A stretch of DNA of 64,000 nucleotides from Hippophae tibetana (GCA_037013495.1 CM072806.1:29142001-29206000); one strand, 5' to 3'. Positions 34,601 to 46,932 are shown, counted from the stretch's first letter. The notes: generated by a model from the letters alone, not told the origin. Numbers and translations are program-made.

Positions 34601-37600
34601 CTGCAAGGCCCTCATCATATTTCACCCTATAGAAACCAGCTTGATCCACATTAACCTTTATCCAGCTACACGTAGCACTTCTAGTCTCTGCAGGACCGTC
34701 TTTAACAATTGAGCAGCCAAAGGATTCCATCATGTCAAGAGTTTCAGACTTTGCTTGTAATAAGAAACTCTTGCGGGTATTATAAGAGCCACAACATAAT
34801 GTAACAGGGATGACCCATTGCCCATCTCCAGAGGAACCACTTGACAGAAATTGGGACTGCCAATCATATAGAATTTATCCATAATAGTCTTAAAAAAAAA
34901 GTTGACAAGCTGATTCAACTGCTCCAAATGACAAACTGGGGATCAAAATGTCAAACATAATAAAAATTGAAACCTGCTCAAACTCCAATTTCTGGTCTTT
35001 GGCTTGAACAGTTACAACTGGATAGCCTTGCTGCTTTGTCCATGAATTCATTAACTTGTTTACTGGTTCACTGGACTCTTCCTCAAGGGCAGCCCATAAA
35101 TCTTCTGTCTTCGCATTTGAGTAAGCATGTTTTTTTATGTATGAAGCCAGTGACCGCTGGTGATATAAACAAGACACATAAATTTGCAACCCCCTGGTAT
35201 TTTGAGAGAGGTTAAAAAAACATATATCTTTCAAATTGAGAAACAAAGACTATGAAACAGGTTTCTTAGATAGGGTGGGTTTTGGATTGCTATGACTTTT
35301 TAAAGAATTAGTTGTAATTTGTAGGAAAAATATGGTGCGTGTTTTGTAAACTTTGAAGTAAAATTGTTGTGATTTATGTTAGCTGTCTGGTAAAGTTCTT
35401 GTAGATGTGTATAAAATAGGCATGAATATATCTCAAGATATTCTTATTTCTTTTGTATATAATATTTATTATATTTTCTATTTATTAAAAGTTACGGGTC
35501 ACCAATCCTCCCAAAAGCTTAAGCTATTGGGAGAAGGATCAACACTATTTTTGTACATCTATCACTCCCCTACACCCTTACAAGTGTTTGCTTTATGCAT
35601 CATGCAAACTAAATACTCGAAATTCAACAATGGAGTCTAAACACAGGACTTTCAACTCTGATATCAGTTATAGGGAAACCAACTCTTAACATATGGGAAG
35701 ATTGATGACTAACAACTTATAGCATGATCAGAGCTATAGGTATTGTATTCAAACCCAATAACCCCAATTGTTGCTAACACTATTTTTCCTTTTCAGTTAT
35801 TAAAATCTAACTTAATGTAAAAAAATTATAATCTATATGTTGAGGTTTCTGTGTCCCTAGGTGTGTGGGTTTCTGTGTTGTTTTCTTTTTATGTCTTTTT
35901 CTTCAAAAAAGGCATGAGCTTCCCAAAAGGAAACAAATAGAGAAAAACATGAGTTACAAGGAATTGAATTATCTGTATGGGGGGAGAGAGAGACTATCAT
36001 TGTCCGGGCGATTGCAAATAGATATTTATTTCATATTTTTTACATAGGAATATTGTCAAAAGTCTCCTGATTTTATGGGCAGCAGATTTCCACAGCTACT
36101 AATCTCCAACTTCTGAAAGTTGTTGAATGACTGCCATAAATTTTCAAAAAGACTATTTGGAGTAATTTTACCAAACACCAATACCTGATAAAAATCTTTG
36201 GGGGGGGGTGAAACACTTTCCCACAACCACAGCAATCCCAAACGACCAAACTTTCTCTTATGGTGCTAAACCATTCTCAAAAAAAATATTTAATACAGAC
36301 ATCAAGATTCCTTGTATCACTTTAGACCTTCCCATATCAGGAAAAACCTTCATTCAAGTGCATTTCCAAATACATATAAGAGAATTAATAAATATAGTAG
36401 GAAAGTAAAGCAAGATCATTGACTTTGCATCTACCGTAAGACACATATAGTTAAATAATAATACCCATTATCTTTCTAAGTCACATAATGGAATGAACTA
36501 AACTGCACCAAAGATCAAATTCTCACCATTTCAAGTTCATAATGTCACAAGATCAAAAACCATTCAAGTAAAGCCTACTGAACAATAAGTTTTACTATGA
36601 AATTTTTTGTCAAGCCAAACAAAGCAACTAAAAAATCATGATTTCATCTTAAAAATGCTGACTGGGACTGACATCATTAAAAATTAAAACAGAAGAATCA
36701 ACCAAAAAAGTCATATTAAATTGTTAATCCCTTATGCAGTTTACTGTACCACATATGTAAAGCAATTTAAAGTCCCAACAAGCCTATTAGATAAATTTAG
36801 CAATTAAAAGTCCCAACAAGACTATTAGATAAATTTAGCAATTAAAAGTCCCAACAAGACTATTAGATTTGGCAACCGAAGAAAAAGCTGGTGATCTTAC
36901 AAAGGCTTGACAAAGTAACAAATCAAGTAGACAATATTCTCTATACATAAGTGCATAACTACACTGTTTCACTACTAAATAAATGAACATGCAACTCATC
37001 CTATTAAACGTATCAATATAACTCTATTCAGAGAAACCTTGGGTTTGGAATGGGGGGAAACTAATCATAAATCATTGTAATGTTGAAAAATAAAATAATT
37101 ATATTGTGAGAACTTGTTGTTGAACTTTGTAAATTTAATAAAAGCTTCAAGACACGATATAATATCGCTCTTCTTAAGACGTTATTTACCCCCACCCATT
37201 CGGTGATGTATTAAGATTCAGCAAATACACCTCCTGATGCGGACCCTCTAAACGAAAAACCCTAAGAACCCACAAACTCAAAGGAATAAGAACAATTGAT
37301 TTGCTAGAAACGTGTGTTGAAGATGATTGGATTAAAACCCTAAGGAAACATGAGAAAGATATAAAGATATGATTCAGCGTTGATCTCAACATGAATTGGC
37401 AGATTGTTTGTAAGTTCAGAACATGAGAAAGATATAAAGATACGATTCAGCGTTGATCTCAGCATGAATTGACAGATTGTTTGTAAGTTCAGATGTTCTA
37501 TAATAGGTTAAATGGGCAAACTAGAACCATAGTTGATGCTTTTTCTGGTGGAACTTTGATATCAAAGACAGTTGAAGGTGTTATTTTTCTTTTGGAGGAA

Positions 37601-40600
37601 ATGGCCTCAAACAACTATCAGTGGCCAACTGAAAGATCTATGGCTAAGAAAGTTTCCGAGATTCATGAAGTGGAATCGTTTGCTGCCCTTTCAGCTCAAG
37701 TAACTTCTCTATCTCATCATATTTCAGCCTTGACAACCCAAAGAATACCACAAAGTGTAGAATATGTTACAGACCCGAGTATGAAAGTTCCGATGAATGA
37801 AGCAAGTTAAGAACAAGTTCAATACATCAACAATTAGAACTACAATTATCGTGGTAATCCTATGCCAAATTACTACAATCCAAGGCTTCGAAATCATGAG
37901 AATTTTTCTTATGGAAACACAAAGAATCCGTTACAACCTCCTCCAAGGTTTGATAGTCAACCAAGCGAGAAGATGTCACTTGAGGATGTCATGGTTTCCT
38001 TTGTTGAGGAGACCAAAGCAAGGTTTAAAAAGAATGATTCACGGATGCATAACGGTGAGACTCATTTTAACAATATGGGAGCCACTATGAAAAATCTTGA
38101 AGTGCAAATTGGACAACTAGCCACAACCATCAATGCCCAACAAAGAGAAACATTTCCTAGCAATACAAAAGTGAATCCAAAGGAACAATGCAAGGCCATT
38201 GAGGTAGAAGAAGAGGAAATTGTTAATGATACACTAAGAGAGATTGACATGTCTCCATCAATTTCATTTCCTGACAATACTATTACTCCATTTCCTTATC
38301 CTCAATACTTTCAAAAACAAAAATTAGATAAACAATTTTCTAAGTTATTAGATATTTTTAAGAAAATTCACATAAAAATTCCTTTTGTAGATGCCTTGAA
38401 ACAGACACCAAATTATGTCAAATTCCTAGAGGACATCATTTCCAAGAAGAGAAGGTTAGAGGAGTTCGAAACAGTGAAGTTTTCTAAAGAATGTAGTGTC
38501 ATTCTTCAAAAGAAATTACCTCAAAAATTAAAAGATTCATGGAGTTTCGCTTTGCCTTACACTATTGGAAATTCATTTTTTGATAAAGTTTTATGTGATC
38601 TTGGTGCTAGCATTAATCTTATGCCACTATTTGTTTATAGGAAATTGGGACTTGGAGAGGTGAAACAAACAACAATTTCTTTGCAATTAGCAAACCGATC
38701 CATCAAGTATCCACATGGAATCATAGAAAATGTATTGGTAAACGTGGATAAATTTATTTTTCCTGCTGATTTGTGGTGTTAGATATGGATGAAGACCAAG
38801 ATGTCTAACTAATTCTTGGCCGACCATTCTTGGTTACGGGAAGGACTTTAATGTATGTTCAAAAGGATAAGTTAACATTGAGAATGAACAAGGAAGAAGT
38901 TACGTTCAACATCTACGAAGCCATGAGATTTCCAGACAATCCAAACACTTGCTTTCGGGTAGATATCGTTGAACAATGTGAAATAGAAGCCTTTCAAGAA
39001 GATATGCCGGCCAATCATCTAGAACTACGTATCACCACTTCATCTCATGCTTATGATTTTAATAACTCTGTTGTTTGTGAACCTGATTTACCTTTTGTAG
39101 TGAAGAATTTCTCCACTGTGTATTTTCCTTGGAAGCATTGCAACATGTTACATCATGTAGCACAGAAGTAGAGAGGTTAGCAAAGACTGATTCTGTAATC
39201 TCTATAGAAAATGTGCAGCAAACTACAAATCCAGAGTTGAAGCAATTACCTGAGCATCTTCGCTATGCATTCTTGGGTGATAGTTACATCTTTCCAGTGA
39301 TTGTTGCGGAATCACTTGCACCCAAAGAAGAAGAAAAGTTACTACATGTGTTAAGGGAGCGTAGAAAAAGCCTTGGAATGGACTATCTCTGACATAAAAA
39401 ATATAAATCCATCCATTTACATGCACAAGATTCTAATGGAGAAACTTTACAAACCATCAATTGAGCCCAAAAGAAGATTAAATCCAGCAAACAGTTATGA
39501 GAGTTGAAATTTTGAAGCTTTTCAATGCTGGAATTATTTCAGACAGCTCATAGGTAAGTCCAGTGCATATTGTACCAAAAAAAGGTGGAATTACAGTGGT
39601 GAAAATGACAACAATGATCTTATTCCTACAAGAACAGTCACGGGTTGGCATGTATGTATGGATTACTACAAGTTGAACAAAGCAACAAGGATCATTTTCC
39701 ACTTCCATTCATTGATCAAATGTTAGATCGATTGGCTGAATATCCCTATTATTGCATCTTAGATGGTTATCCAGGGTACAACCAGATTGCCATAACCCCA
39801 AAAGATCAAGATAAAACTATATTCACATGCCCCTACAGAATATTTTCTTTTTAGAAGGATGCCCTTTGGATTGTACAATGCCCCAGCAATATTTCAACAT
39901 TTAATGATGGCTATTTTTTCTAATATGGTGGAAGATATAATATAAATTTTCATGAATGACTTTTCGGTTGGAAAAATATGTCATCTTTTTGTTGAGTTAG
40001 AGCATAAAGCTTTTGGGCTGTAAAGAAGTTTAATTTTGATTTGAAGGCAGTAGGAGAAAAGCGACTTCTTCAATTGAATGAGATGGATGAGTTCCGAAAT
40101 GATGCGAATGAAAATGAAAAGATCTACAAAGAACACACATAGAAGTGGCATGACAAACAGATTCTTAGGCGTGGGTTTACTGCAAGACAACAGATTTTGC
40201 TCTTCAATTCGCAACTAAAACTTTTCTCAAGTAAGTTAAGATCAATATGAATAGTCCTTATACAATTGACAAAGTTTCCACTTTTGAAGCAATAGACTTG
40301 AAGGACAAGGTAGGACATATCTTCAGAGTTAACGGTCAGAGATTGAAACACTATTATGGAGAACAAGTGGAAAGGAATTGTGCATTTATTCCTCTTCGAA
40401 ATCTTAATTGATGAAGATTGAAAAGTCTGGCCGTAGAATATAAAACAAGCTCTTATGGGAGACAGCCCATAAAACTTTCCTTTTTATTTTATTTTATTTT
40501 ACTATTTTTTTATTTGAATAATTTGGATTTTGATGTTTATTTATTTTGTAGGAATATAAAGATGAAAATTACAAACTAATACGGATCCACCATAAAACCA

Positions 40601-42179
40601 GGAAAGTTCCTTTCATTTCTTCAATTTGTCTCACTTTTAAGTTACAATGAGAACATTATTTAGTTTAAGTTTGGGAGTATCAACTTCTATAATCTTGAGT
40701 TGTTGAATTCTCTTATCAAGCATGTATTTGAGTATAATTAAATTTACTATTACTCTAACATTTGTGATTGAGGATAGTTTTGAGGAATTTTTTTCAAAAT
40801 CTGCTTATGTTAGTCAGAGTTTTGTGGGTACTTGGATTTAAATCTTTGTTCTTGAAAATAATTGAGCACATAGTAAATTTTTCTCTACTCTATTTTGCCT
40901 ATGAAGAGGAGTTGAATTAACTAGGTTAGGAAAAGTTTAATCTTTTTTTATCACAACCAAAAAGTTTTCCCAATCATCCTAATTATCACACCATCATTGC
41001 ATGGTATATTCCCATAGTCAACCCCTTGAGCCTTATTTTACATAAGCTTTTATTTGTTCTTTTAACTACATAAACCATTTCCATTCTAAGCCTAAAAAAC
41101 CATGAACTTATCTTAAATTTTGAGAAAATACTTTGGTGAAAATTTGTATTTAAAAAGAAAGTTTAAATTAAATAATCCTACATTATGTTTTCTCTATTTG
41201 ATTTAAGTGTAAAAAAAAATAAAGTGAAAGGCAAGAATCGAAAAAGAGTTAAAGTAATTGAAATTAGTAAAAACTATGAGTATCAAGGCAACCACATCTT
41301 AAAAAAAAGGAAAAAAGAACACTACTTATTGAGTATGACAACAATATTGTCATCAGTATGAATATATTGTCAAGAAAGAGTTATGGTGTAAATCCTATGG
41401 ATAATCTTTTTATTGTTTCTTTCTACCAAGTATTCTCCCAGTTTATTTTGATTTTCCATATTCATTTCTTTCTTAGCCCTTACCATGTAGCTTGTCATTA
41501 CAATCCTAATTAAAAAAAACTTGATCTCTGATTTTGGTATTTGATTACATTAGTAGAGAGGATTTCTGAAAATTAGACTTATGGAGTTAAGTTTTGAGAT
41601 AATTCTTCTGATTTCATTTATTTTACTTTTATCAAAATTTGCTAATGGTTTAGAGTTAAATTGATTATTTCACACACACACACATTCAAGGACTTAGCTT
41701 TAGGTTGAAGTAAATGCTTAACTCTTGCTTGACAAATTGCTGAATTTTAATTGATTTTATTGCTATCTTTGATGTAAAAAGAGTAAGTTATTAGTGATGA
41801 AATCTAAATTCAGATCATGGCTTGGTGAGTGATGGAAGTTCTCTATGGGGTCTTGTTAACACTGTCTATAGTTGTCTTTTCTTTTATTTTCTTTTTGTTT
41901 GAGGACAAAGTTTTAAGTTTGGAGGTATTTGATGACTTGCATAATTTGACATAATTTATCACTTCTCGACTTTAACTTTAGTCTAATTTTATTTATTTTT
42001 TATTGAATTTAGACTTTATTATTATTATTTAAATTTTATTACAGATTTGAAGATAATAAAGATCCATAATTTTTAGAAACATATATCTAAGAACTCTCAA
42101 ATTTAAATGAAGATTTATTTAAATCTAATTTAAATTAAGATGTATGTATATATATATATATCATCTCCTGGGCATGTTT

Positions 42180-42246
<67 letters not shown>

Positions 42247-43468
42247 AAACAAAACAAAAAGAGCACAATTGACCAAAGAAAGAGGGAAATATATATATAT
42301 ATATAAGCAGAGGAACTGAAGAGAACAACGACGAGAAAAAAAAAAGCGAAGAAACAAAAACTGAGAAAAAGACAACACCGTAAGAAATTAAAAAAAAAAA
42401 AAGAGGTTTCCTACACAACGCAAATCAAAATTACAACCTCGAGGAGATGAACTTTTTCAAGTCTTGGAATGGATCAATGATAACGACTACAAGCTAGATT
42501 TTCCAAGTGACAGTGACCGGTAATGTTAGTACCACTTTTAATGTTGCTGATTTATTTTTGTTTGATGTAGGTGATTCGAGGACAAATATTTTCGAAAAGG
42601 AGGGGAATAATGGAGATTAATGTGTCGACTAAGTTGATGTTCCCAAATATTCTCAAGATCATTTGCAAAGAATTAGCATACCAATGATTAGGGTAAAGAC
42701 AAAGATGATGAATGAAGCTTTGCAAGGCTTGATCATGGAAATGCAATACAAAAAGGCTATGCTAGAAGATTCTAAAACTAAATTCGATGATTTCAAAATT
42801 TCACCAAGAATGGTCTATTACTTTTTTATGCAAGGGATAGATTTGAAAGATCAAATTGAGGCAAGGATTGATCTAAGAAGTAATTTTTATTTTAGTTAAT
42901 TATGGGACTTTTTATATTTTATTTATCATAAGTCTTTTTTTGTCTTTTATTTTCAATTATGGGTCTTTTATCATAAGCCTAAGGTTTTTCTTTAGGCTTA
43001 AATTTGCACCTAAGGTTTTCATGAGAGTTTGTTGTTATAAAAACGCAACAGCTATGTAATTTAGAGGCAAGACCATATATCATTAATAAAAGTTTATTTC
43101 AGAAAACTTCTTGTTTTGCCTTCTTGTGTTCTTGATTGAATGTTTGAATTCGACTTATCAAAGAAAGTGATCATCCTTTGTGGCATCTCAAGATTAAGGT
43201 TTTAAGAACTTTGTTTCCTTAGGTTTCTAATCCGATCATACTTTGGTTAGGGTTTTAAGGACTTTGTTTATTTAACGTTCTAATCCAATCATCTTCAACA
43301 CGTTCCTAGCAAATCATTTGTTCCTATTCCTTTGAGTTCATGAGTTCTTAGGATTCTTCGCCTAGAGAGTCCACATCACCTCCAATACACAATGAAGTTT
43401 TTTGTTATCTGCGGTATACACTAACAAAGACAACCTAAAACACCTTAAACTTGAAGAACACTCGATAG

Positions 43469-43507
<39 letters not shown>

Positions 43508-46500
43508 GTTCTAATACTGCAATTACTAGAATATTAATTTGTATATTTAAAACTTATAAATACTTTATTACAAAATAATATTTTGGATAGGAAATTAATA
43601 TGAAGAGAATTGCTTTGGTATTTATAGAATAATTAAGCACCCACGTTGTATTGCTTCATTTCTAGCCTTAGATCTTGATCCAATGTTTAGATTTTAAATA
43701 ATACAATTCTATTTCATCAAGAGTCATGTTTTATTATCAATCAAAGGTCCAAATCGCACCCCAACGATTGTATTGCTTAGATTGCACCTCCTTTCATTGG
43801 TCAACGTGAATCAACCCTCGATCAACACAAGTTAATCATTGATTAATGGTTATGATCAACCATCATAATAATTCAACAAATTCAAAGGTCATAAATTAAC
43901 CATCATGACCTTTCATGAATCCAATGATCATGATCAACCATCATAATGGTTCATCAATCAAAGGTTATGAATCAACTATCATGAACCTTCATGGATCCAA
44001 AGGCCATACAAATGAATGTAAGTGGTTTATACATTTTGAAAATCTCTTCAACATGTAACTCTAATCCTTGGAAGCAACCAACCAACCTGAAAGCATTCAG
44101 CACCAAGATAGCTTTGTAACATTCGAATAACAGAAGCCCCTTTTCTGTAACTTATTGCATCAAATATCTCATCAATTTCACCTGCATGATTTATCTCAAC
44201 CTGGAAGGAAAGAATAATTAATACAATGCATAACTAAATGAATACAGATTAAAAACCTATTAAAACTAAATTTAGTAAAACCTAAGTCTCAACAAGAGTA
44301 CCTCGATTGGGTGGGATTCTTCAAGCCCATCAAGTCTAAGACCCTCGGTAGACTCTTCAAGAAATTGTGTCCATATTTTCCACTCTGGGAATAAGCTATC
44401 AATAGCTAAATAGCTCACCTACACACAAAAAGCATTACGTTGATAGAAATGTGGAAAAGGTCTAGCATATTTAAAAACTAATAACACAGATATACCCAAG
44501 TCGCAAATCCCTCATTCAGCCACAAGTGTGTCCACCACTCCATGGTTACAAGATTGCCAAACCATTGGTGTGCAAGTTCATGGGCTACAACAGTGGCAAC
44601 CTAGTAAATCAGTGAACAAAATGATTAATTTAGCAGGTGTGATTGCAGAAGGGCACAAAACTAAATATGCAAAAGCTATGTTCTTGCAGACAACAACAAT
44701 CAAAAAGATCAATTTACCCTTTGCTTGTTGGCAGCTGCAGAGTGCTGCTCGTCATACAGTAAAGCTGTTTCACGGTATGTAACTAAACCATAATTCTCCA
44801 TGGCTCCAGCAGCAAAATCAGGGATAGCAATCATATCCATTTTGGGCAAAGGATATGGCACAGCAAAATATCTGAAGAACTAAGTTGTCAATACAAAATC
44901 CAGATGGAAGGAAAGAGGGAAAAAAAGAACAACTAAACAAGAAGTGCTTAAATCATAAATCCTAAAAAGTAATTATTAGGTATAGCTCAAAAAGTACAAG
45001 AAATTCAACTTTTGGATTAAGAATTAATAACTAAAAGATTCCCTGCAAATTGAGCATATAACTTACTCTTTGAACAGTTCTAGGGTCCTGACAGCAACAT
45101 GCAGTGCAAACTTTCCGTGGTTTGCCTTACCTACTTGACAGTATACTCTAACTTTGACCCCTGCTAGAAGAAGTATTATTGAATTAGCCAGAAGAAGAGT
45201 TATTTTCCATAAAAGATCACGGGAATTCCATGAAGTTTTACCATCAGATGTATGATCTTCAACATAATCAAACAAACCAACAACCATTGCAACCAAATAT
45301 GTAGACATAATTGGTGACTCTTGATATGAAACTGTCTTGACACGTCCATTCACTTTCTCTTCAAGCATTGGCATGTTGGAAAGCGCTACTAGTTCGGATG
45401 GCACATCCAATGTAATCTTAAATGTAGCCTGTAAATCCGAAAGCATGTTAGAGAAGAGGGAGTCAAGTCCTCAGCTCCAAAGCACAATTATTTCAACCAA
45501 AATTTTCCAAATTGATTCCCGTTCTGAATTTGTTTAGCTAGAATAATCACAGACTAGCTTCATGAACAGGATGACAGATCCTTTATGTTGCTTTTTCTCA
45601 AGATTTACTGAAAAATGGCTTCACTTATTTTCAAGAACTGCCAAAATTCATGCAGAGCAGATTTAATATCAACAGATAAAGAAGGGAAGAAAAAGAGACC
45701 TTGCAAGCAGGTTCATCCCAACATGGAAAGCATCTTCTAGCATCAGCAGGTTCAAACTGTGTGACTGCCATATTCTTCTTCTCACCATCATGATCATAAG
45801 TACTGCAAGTAAAGACAAAAAGTAAAATTCTGTGTATCCAACATAATCAATGTAAAATTCTTGTGCTCTGGTTACCTTCTGTAGAAACCTTTCATTTTGT
45901 CATTCAAAATCCCTTCAAAACCAATGGCTAAAACTCCTAATCCAGTAGGAAGCGTCTCTGCAAACTCCAAGACCAAAATCTCATCATCTTCAAAAGCTTC
46001 TACTTTTTGGGGATGGAATACCTACAGGAGTATTCATTTATTTGAGACAAGAGTTCATTCAAAACTTGGGTAGATGGAGTCAAGTGAATGAAAAAGAAGA
46101 AACATGTAAAATATTGGCCTCCAAATTGGTCATAGTGATCATCCAGATGAGGCTTCCTTTTCTTTCGAGTCATAAAGCAAAATTAAACTAATATTATAGT
46201 ATCACGTATTTAAAAAGGAAACCCCACTAAACATGTTGAATATATAATGGTCATTGTTTTACTTCAAATACTCTCCAGTTTTCTAGAATAAATCAGGGCC
46301 ATTACGAATTGATTGAAGCCCCAAACAAGACTTCTCTCATTCATTTGGTACTCAGTAGCTGATCGCAGAGTCATGTAATTTGAAGACCTAGAAAACTCAG
46401 CTAATTAAATTCGAGAATCGAAAATTTTCAAATATTAGTTTCTCTTCTGCTCGGGTGATCTCTCCGATACATACAGTAAAAAAAAAGACTACTCATTGAC

Positions 46501-46783
46501 AGCTTCAAAATATACCAATAAAAACGAAACAAAAGCGATCAGAAAAGTCAAATACATAAACAATCACCTTGGAAGAGTTTCCATTGGTGCAAGATACAGA
46601 ACTAGTATTGATTGTAAGCTCGGCGGTATTGAGAACAATGAAGCGAGTATCGGAGACGATATCGAGGTCAATGGAAACAGAACCATCAAATTTACAAGAA
46701 GTGAGGTCCGGTTTAAGCCAGACATCGTATCGTTTCGGTAAGGCAAATTTCGGCAACCGAGGCTGGCCTTTGAATTGTTCCAT
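31631..46783 (-). CDS. APM1: M1 aminopeptidase, APM1-type (puromycin-sensitive aminopeptidase family)
   Basis: Zinc metallopeptidase that removes N-terminal amino acids; Arabidopsis APM1 is linked to auxin transport, trafficking and growth. The 19 exons, read right to left, are: 46783-46568, 46021-45876, 45802-45700, 45428-45242, 45160-45067, 44871-44718, 44600-44496, 44418-44302, 44200-44087, 35156-34974, 34856-34547, 34464-34343, 34242-34145, 33236-33059, 32974-32860, 32775-32708, 32585-32511, 32024-31947 and 31804-31631. Introns are GT..AG and the total is 2637 nt, 878 aa plus stop, close to the usual ~880. GAMEN is at 271-275; [10 protein letters not shown] gives zinc ligands H307 and H311 with E308 catalytic; WLNEGFA gives E330; Y392 is in ISYRKG. 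The start [20 protein letters not shown] matches family N-termini. Intron 9 holds 8.9 kb of transposon debris. The stop lies four codons before the apparent ancestral end. Splicing is predicted by eye. Confidence 0.93.
35157..37185. other. APM1 intron 9, left part: no gene seen
   Basis: This part of the big intron holds only AT-rich sequence and a short tandem repeat at 36769-36865. Around 35508-35690, words such as CCTCCCAAAAGCTTAAGC resemble repeat-associated sequence seen near plant LTRs, but no element could be bounded. Confidence 0.5.
36769..36865. repeat. Tandem repeat, 41-bp unit, about 2.4 copies
   Basis: AAAGTCCCAACAAGNCTATT followed by AGATAAATTTAGCAATT is repeated head to tail. 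The third copy is cut short at AGATTT. It lies inside APM1 intron 9. Confidence 0.9.
37190..37493 (-). repeat. Inverted chromovirus LTR fragment inside APM1 intron 9
   Basis: The complement of 37200-37345 (AGGGTTTTAATCCAATCATC, then CTTCAACACACG, CTAGCAAATCAA, CCTTTGAGTT and GGTTCTTAG) matches the plus strand at about 43247-43385 in the LTR that ends this transposon cluster. The two pieces therefore face opposite ways. Next to it, 37349-37421 is tandemly repeated at 37423-37493 (AACATGAGAAAGATATAAAG start). Confidence 0.75.
37349..37493. repeat. Tandem duplication, ~73-bp unit, two copies
   Basis: The unit from AACATGAGAAAGATATAAAG to GTTTGTAAGTTCAG occurs twice in a row with about four differences (for example GATATGATTC against GATACGATTC). 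Confidence 0.9.
37493..39175 (+). pseudogene. Athila gag and protease region
   Basis: Gag words include [34 protein letters not shown] and [20 protein letters not shown]. The longest frame (37862-38782, 306 aa) runs from gag into the protease block with [19 protein letters not shown], the D-L-G-A form normal in Athila. The next frame (38830-39171) continues with [16 protein letters not shown]. Stops after LWC and elsewhere break it. The long open stretch suggests a fairly recent loss of function. Confidence 0.75.
39176..40000 (+). pseudogene. Athila reverse transcriptase, N-terminal half
   Basis: Shifting frames give [59 protein letters not shown] and, in broken frames, a [14 protein letters not shown] word. 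The catalytic box reads F-M-N-D near 39950 where F-M-D-D is usual, so one catalytic aspartate is lost. RNase H and the integrase core that should follow are missing. Confidence 0.7.
40015..40415 (+). pseudogene. Athila integrase C-terminal end
   Basis: The translation gives a [20 protein letters not shown] word, [26 protein letters not shown] and [20 protein letters not shown]. These are the last blocks of Athila-type integrase. They follow the RT after a jump that skips about half of pol. Confidence 0.7.
42185..42244. repeat. (TA)n microsatellite, about 60 bp
   Basis: An uninterrupted run of TA dinucleotides lies inside the presumed Athila LTR. A second AT run is at 42290-42306. Confidence 0.95.
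42424..43430 (+). mobile_element. Chromovirus (Ty3/gypsy) 3' end: pol C-terminus and LTR
   Basis: Translation from 42424 gives [20 protein letters not shown], then in another frame a [19 protein letters not shown] word and [13 protein letters not shown] (within 42663-42899). This is the integrase C-terminal tail of plant chromoviruses. After about 42900 comes AT-rich, LTR-like sequence containing AAAGAAAGTGATCATCCTTT and GTGGCATCTCAAG and ending near 43430. It lies in APM1 intron 9, plus strand. Its left end is truncated and no second direct LTR was found. Confidence 0.7.
43474..43504. repeat. (TA)n microsatellite
   Basis: An uninterrupted TA run of about 30 bp just right of the chromovirus LTR fragment. 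Confidence 0.95.
43740..43990. repeat. Diverged tandem repeat (ATCAACCATCAT family) in APM1 intron 9
   Basis: Words such as AATCAAAGGT, ATGATCAACCATCATAA and CATGAACCTTCATG recur three to four times at roughly 65-bp spacing. The copies contain short inverted words (CATGA...TCATG). The family was not recognised. Confidence 0.55.
45161..45241 (-). other. APM1 intron 4: 81 bp, in frame and stop-free
   Basis: The intron starts GTAAAACTTC and ends CTTCTAGCAG on the minus strand. Its length is a multiple of three and it has no in-frame stop, so exons 4 and 5 form one continuous open frame. Retention would insert 27 residues including [19 protein letters not shown], a strongly hydrophobic, membrane-segment-like run, between the N-terminal beta domain and the catalytic domain. 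Known homologues join DG directly to VKVRVYCQ, which is why I call it an intron. Confidence 0.75.
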
Positions 46784-46904
46784 TTCTGTTTTCCAAGCTA
46801 AGTGGATCGCTCTCTTGCGTTGATTGAACGAGAGAAAAGAGAATATGTGTGAAGTAATATAAACGCTATGTAATGTACAGAGATGAACTCTGAAAAGTTA
46901 AAAC

Positions 46905-46914
46905 TTATATATAG
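46905..46914 (-). promoter_or_regulatory. Probable APM1 TATA box
   Basis: The complement reads CTATATATAAG, about 125 bp upstream of the APM1 ATG. It is the best TATA-like word between the start codon and the AT-rich upstream sequence. The distal promoter copy keeps a weaker form (TATATAAG, complement of 47487-47494). Confidence 0.5.
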
Positions 46915-46932
46915 TGAGAAAGTATTTTTAAA

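Larger units (their letters stand above)
37494..42420 (+). mobile_element. Athila-type Ty3/gypsy fragment in APM1 intron 9
   Basis: The plus strand is antisense to the host gene. Gag (37493-38300), protease, the N-terminal half of RT and then, after an internal deletion, the C-terminal end of integrase (about 40015-40410) are present. Two TTAAGTTTGG-type purine tracts typical of Athila 3' regions are at about 40663 and 41913. After the second, TGATGACTTGC at 41930 looks like a 3' LTR start. No 5' LTR remains. The right end, near 42420, abuts an unrelated chromovirus fragment. Confidence 0.75.

Noticed and set aside
35508..35690. Sequence resembling repeat-associated DNA near plant LTRs, with a CTGATATCAG word like a primer-binding site
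   Set aside because: No second LTR, polypurine tract or duplication could be found, so no element is called.
42161..42418. Minus-strand frame rich in IYIYIY and hydrophobic residues, superficially a membrane protein
   Set aside because: It translates the TA microsatellite and purine-rich LTR sequence; there is no family match or gene context.
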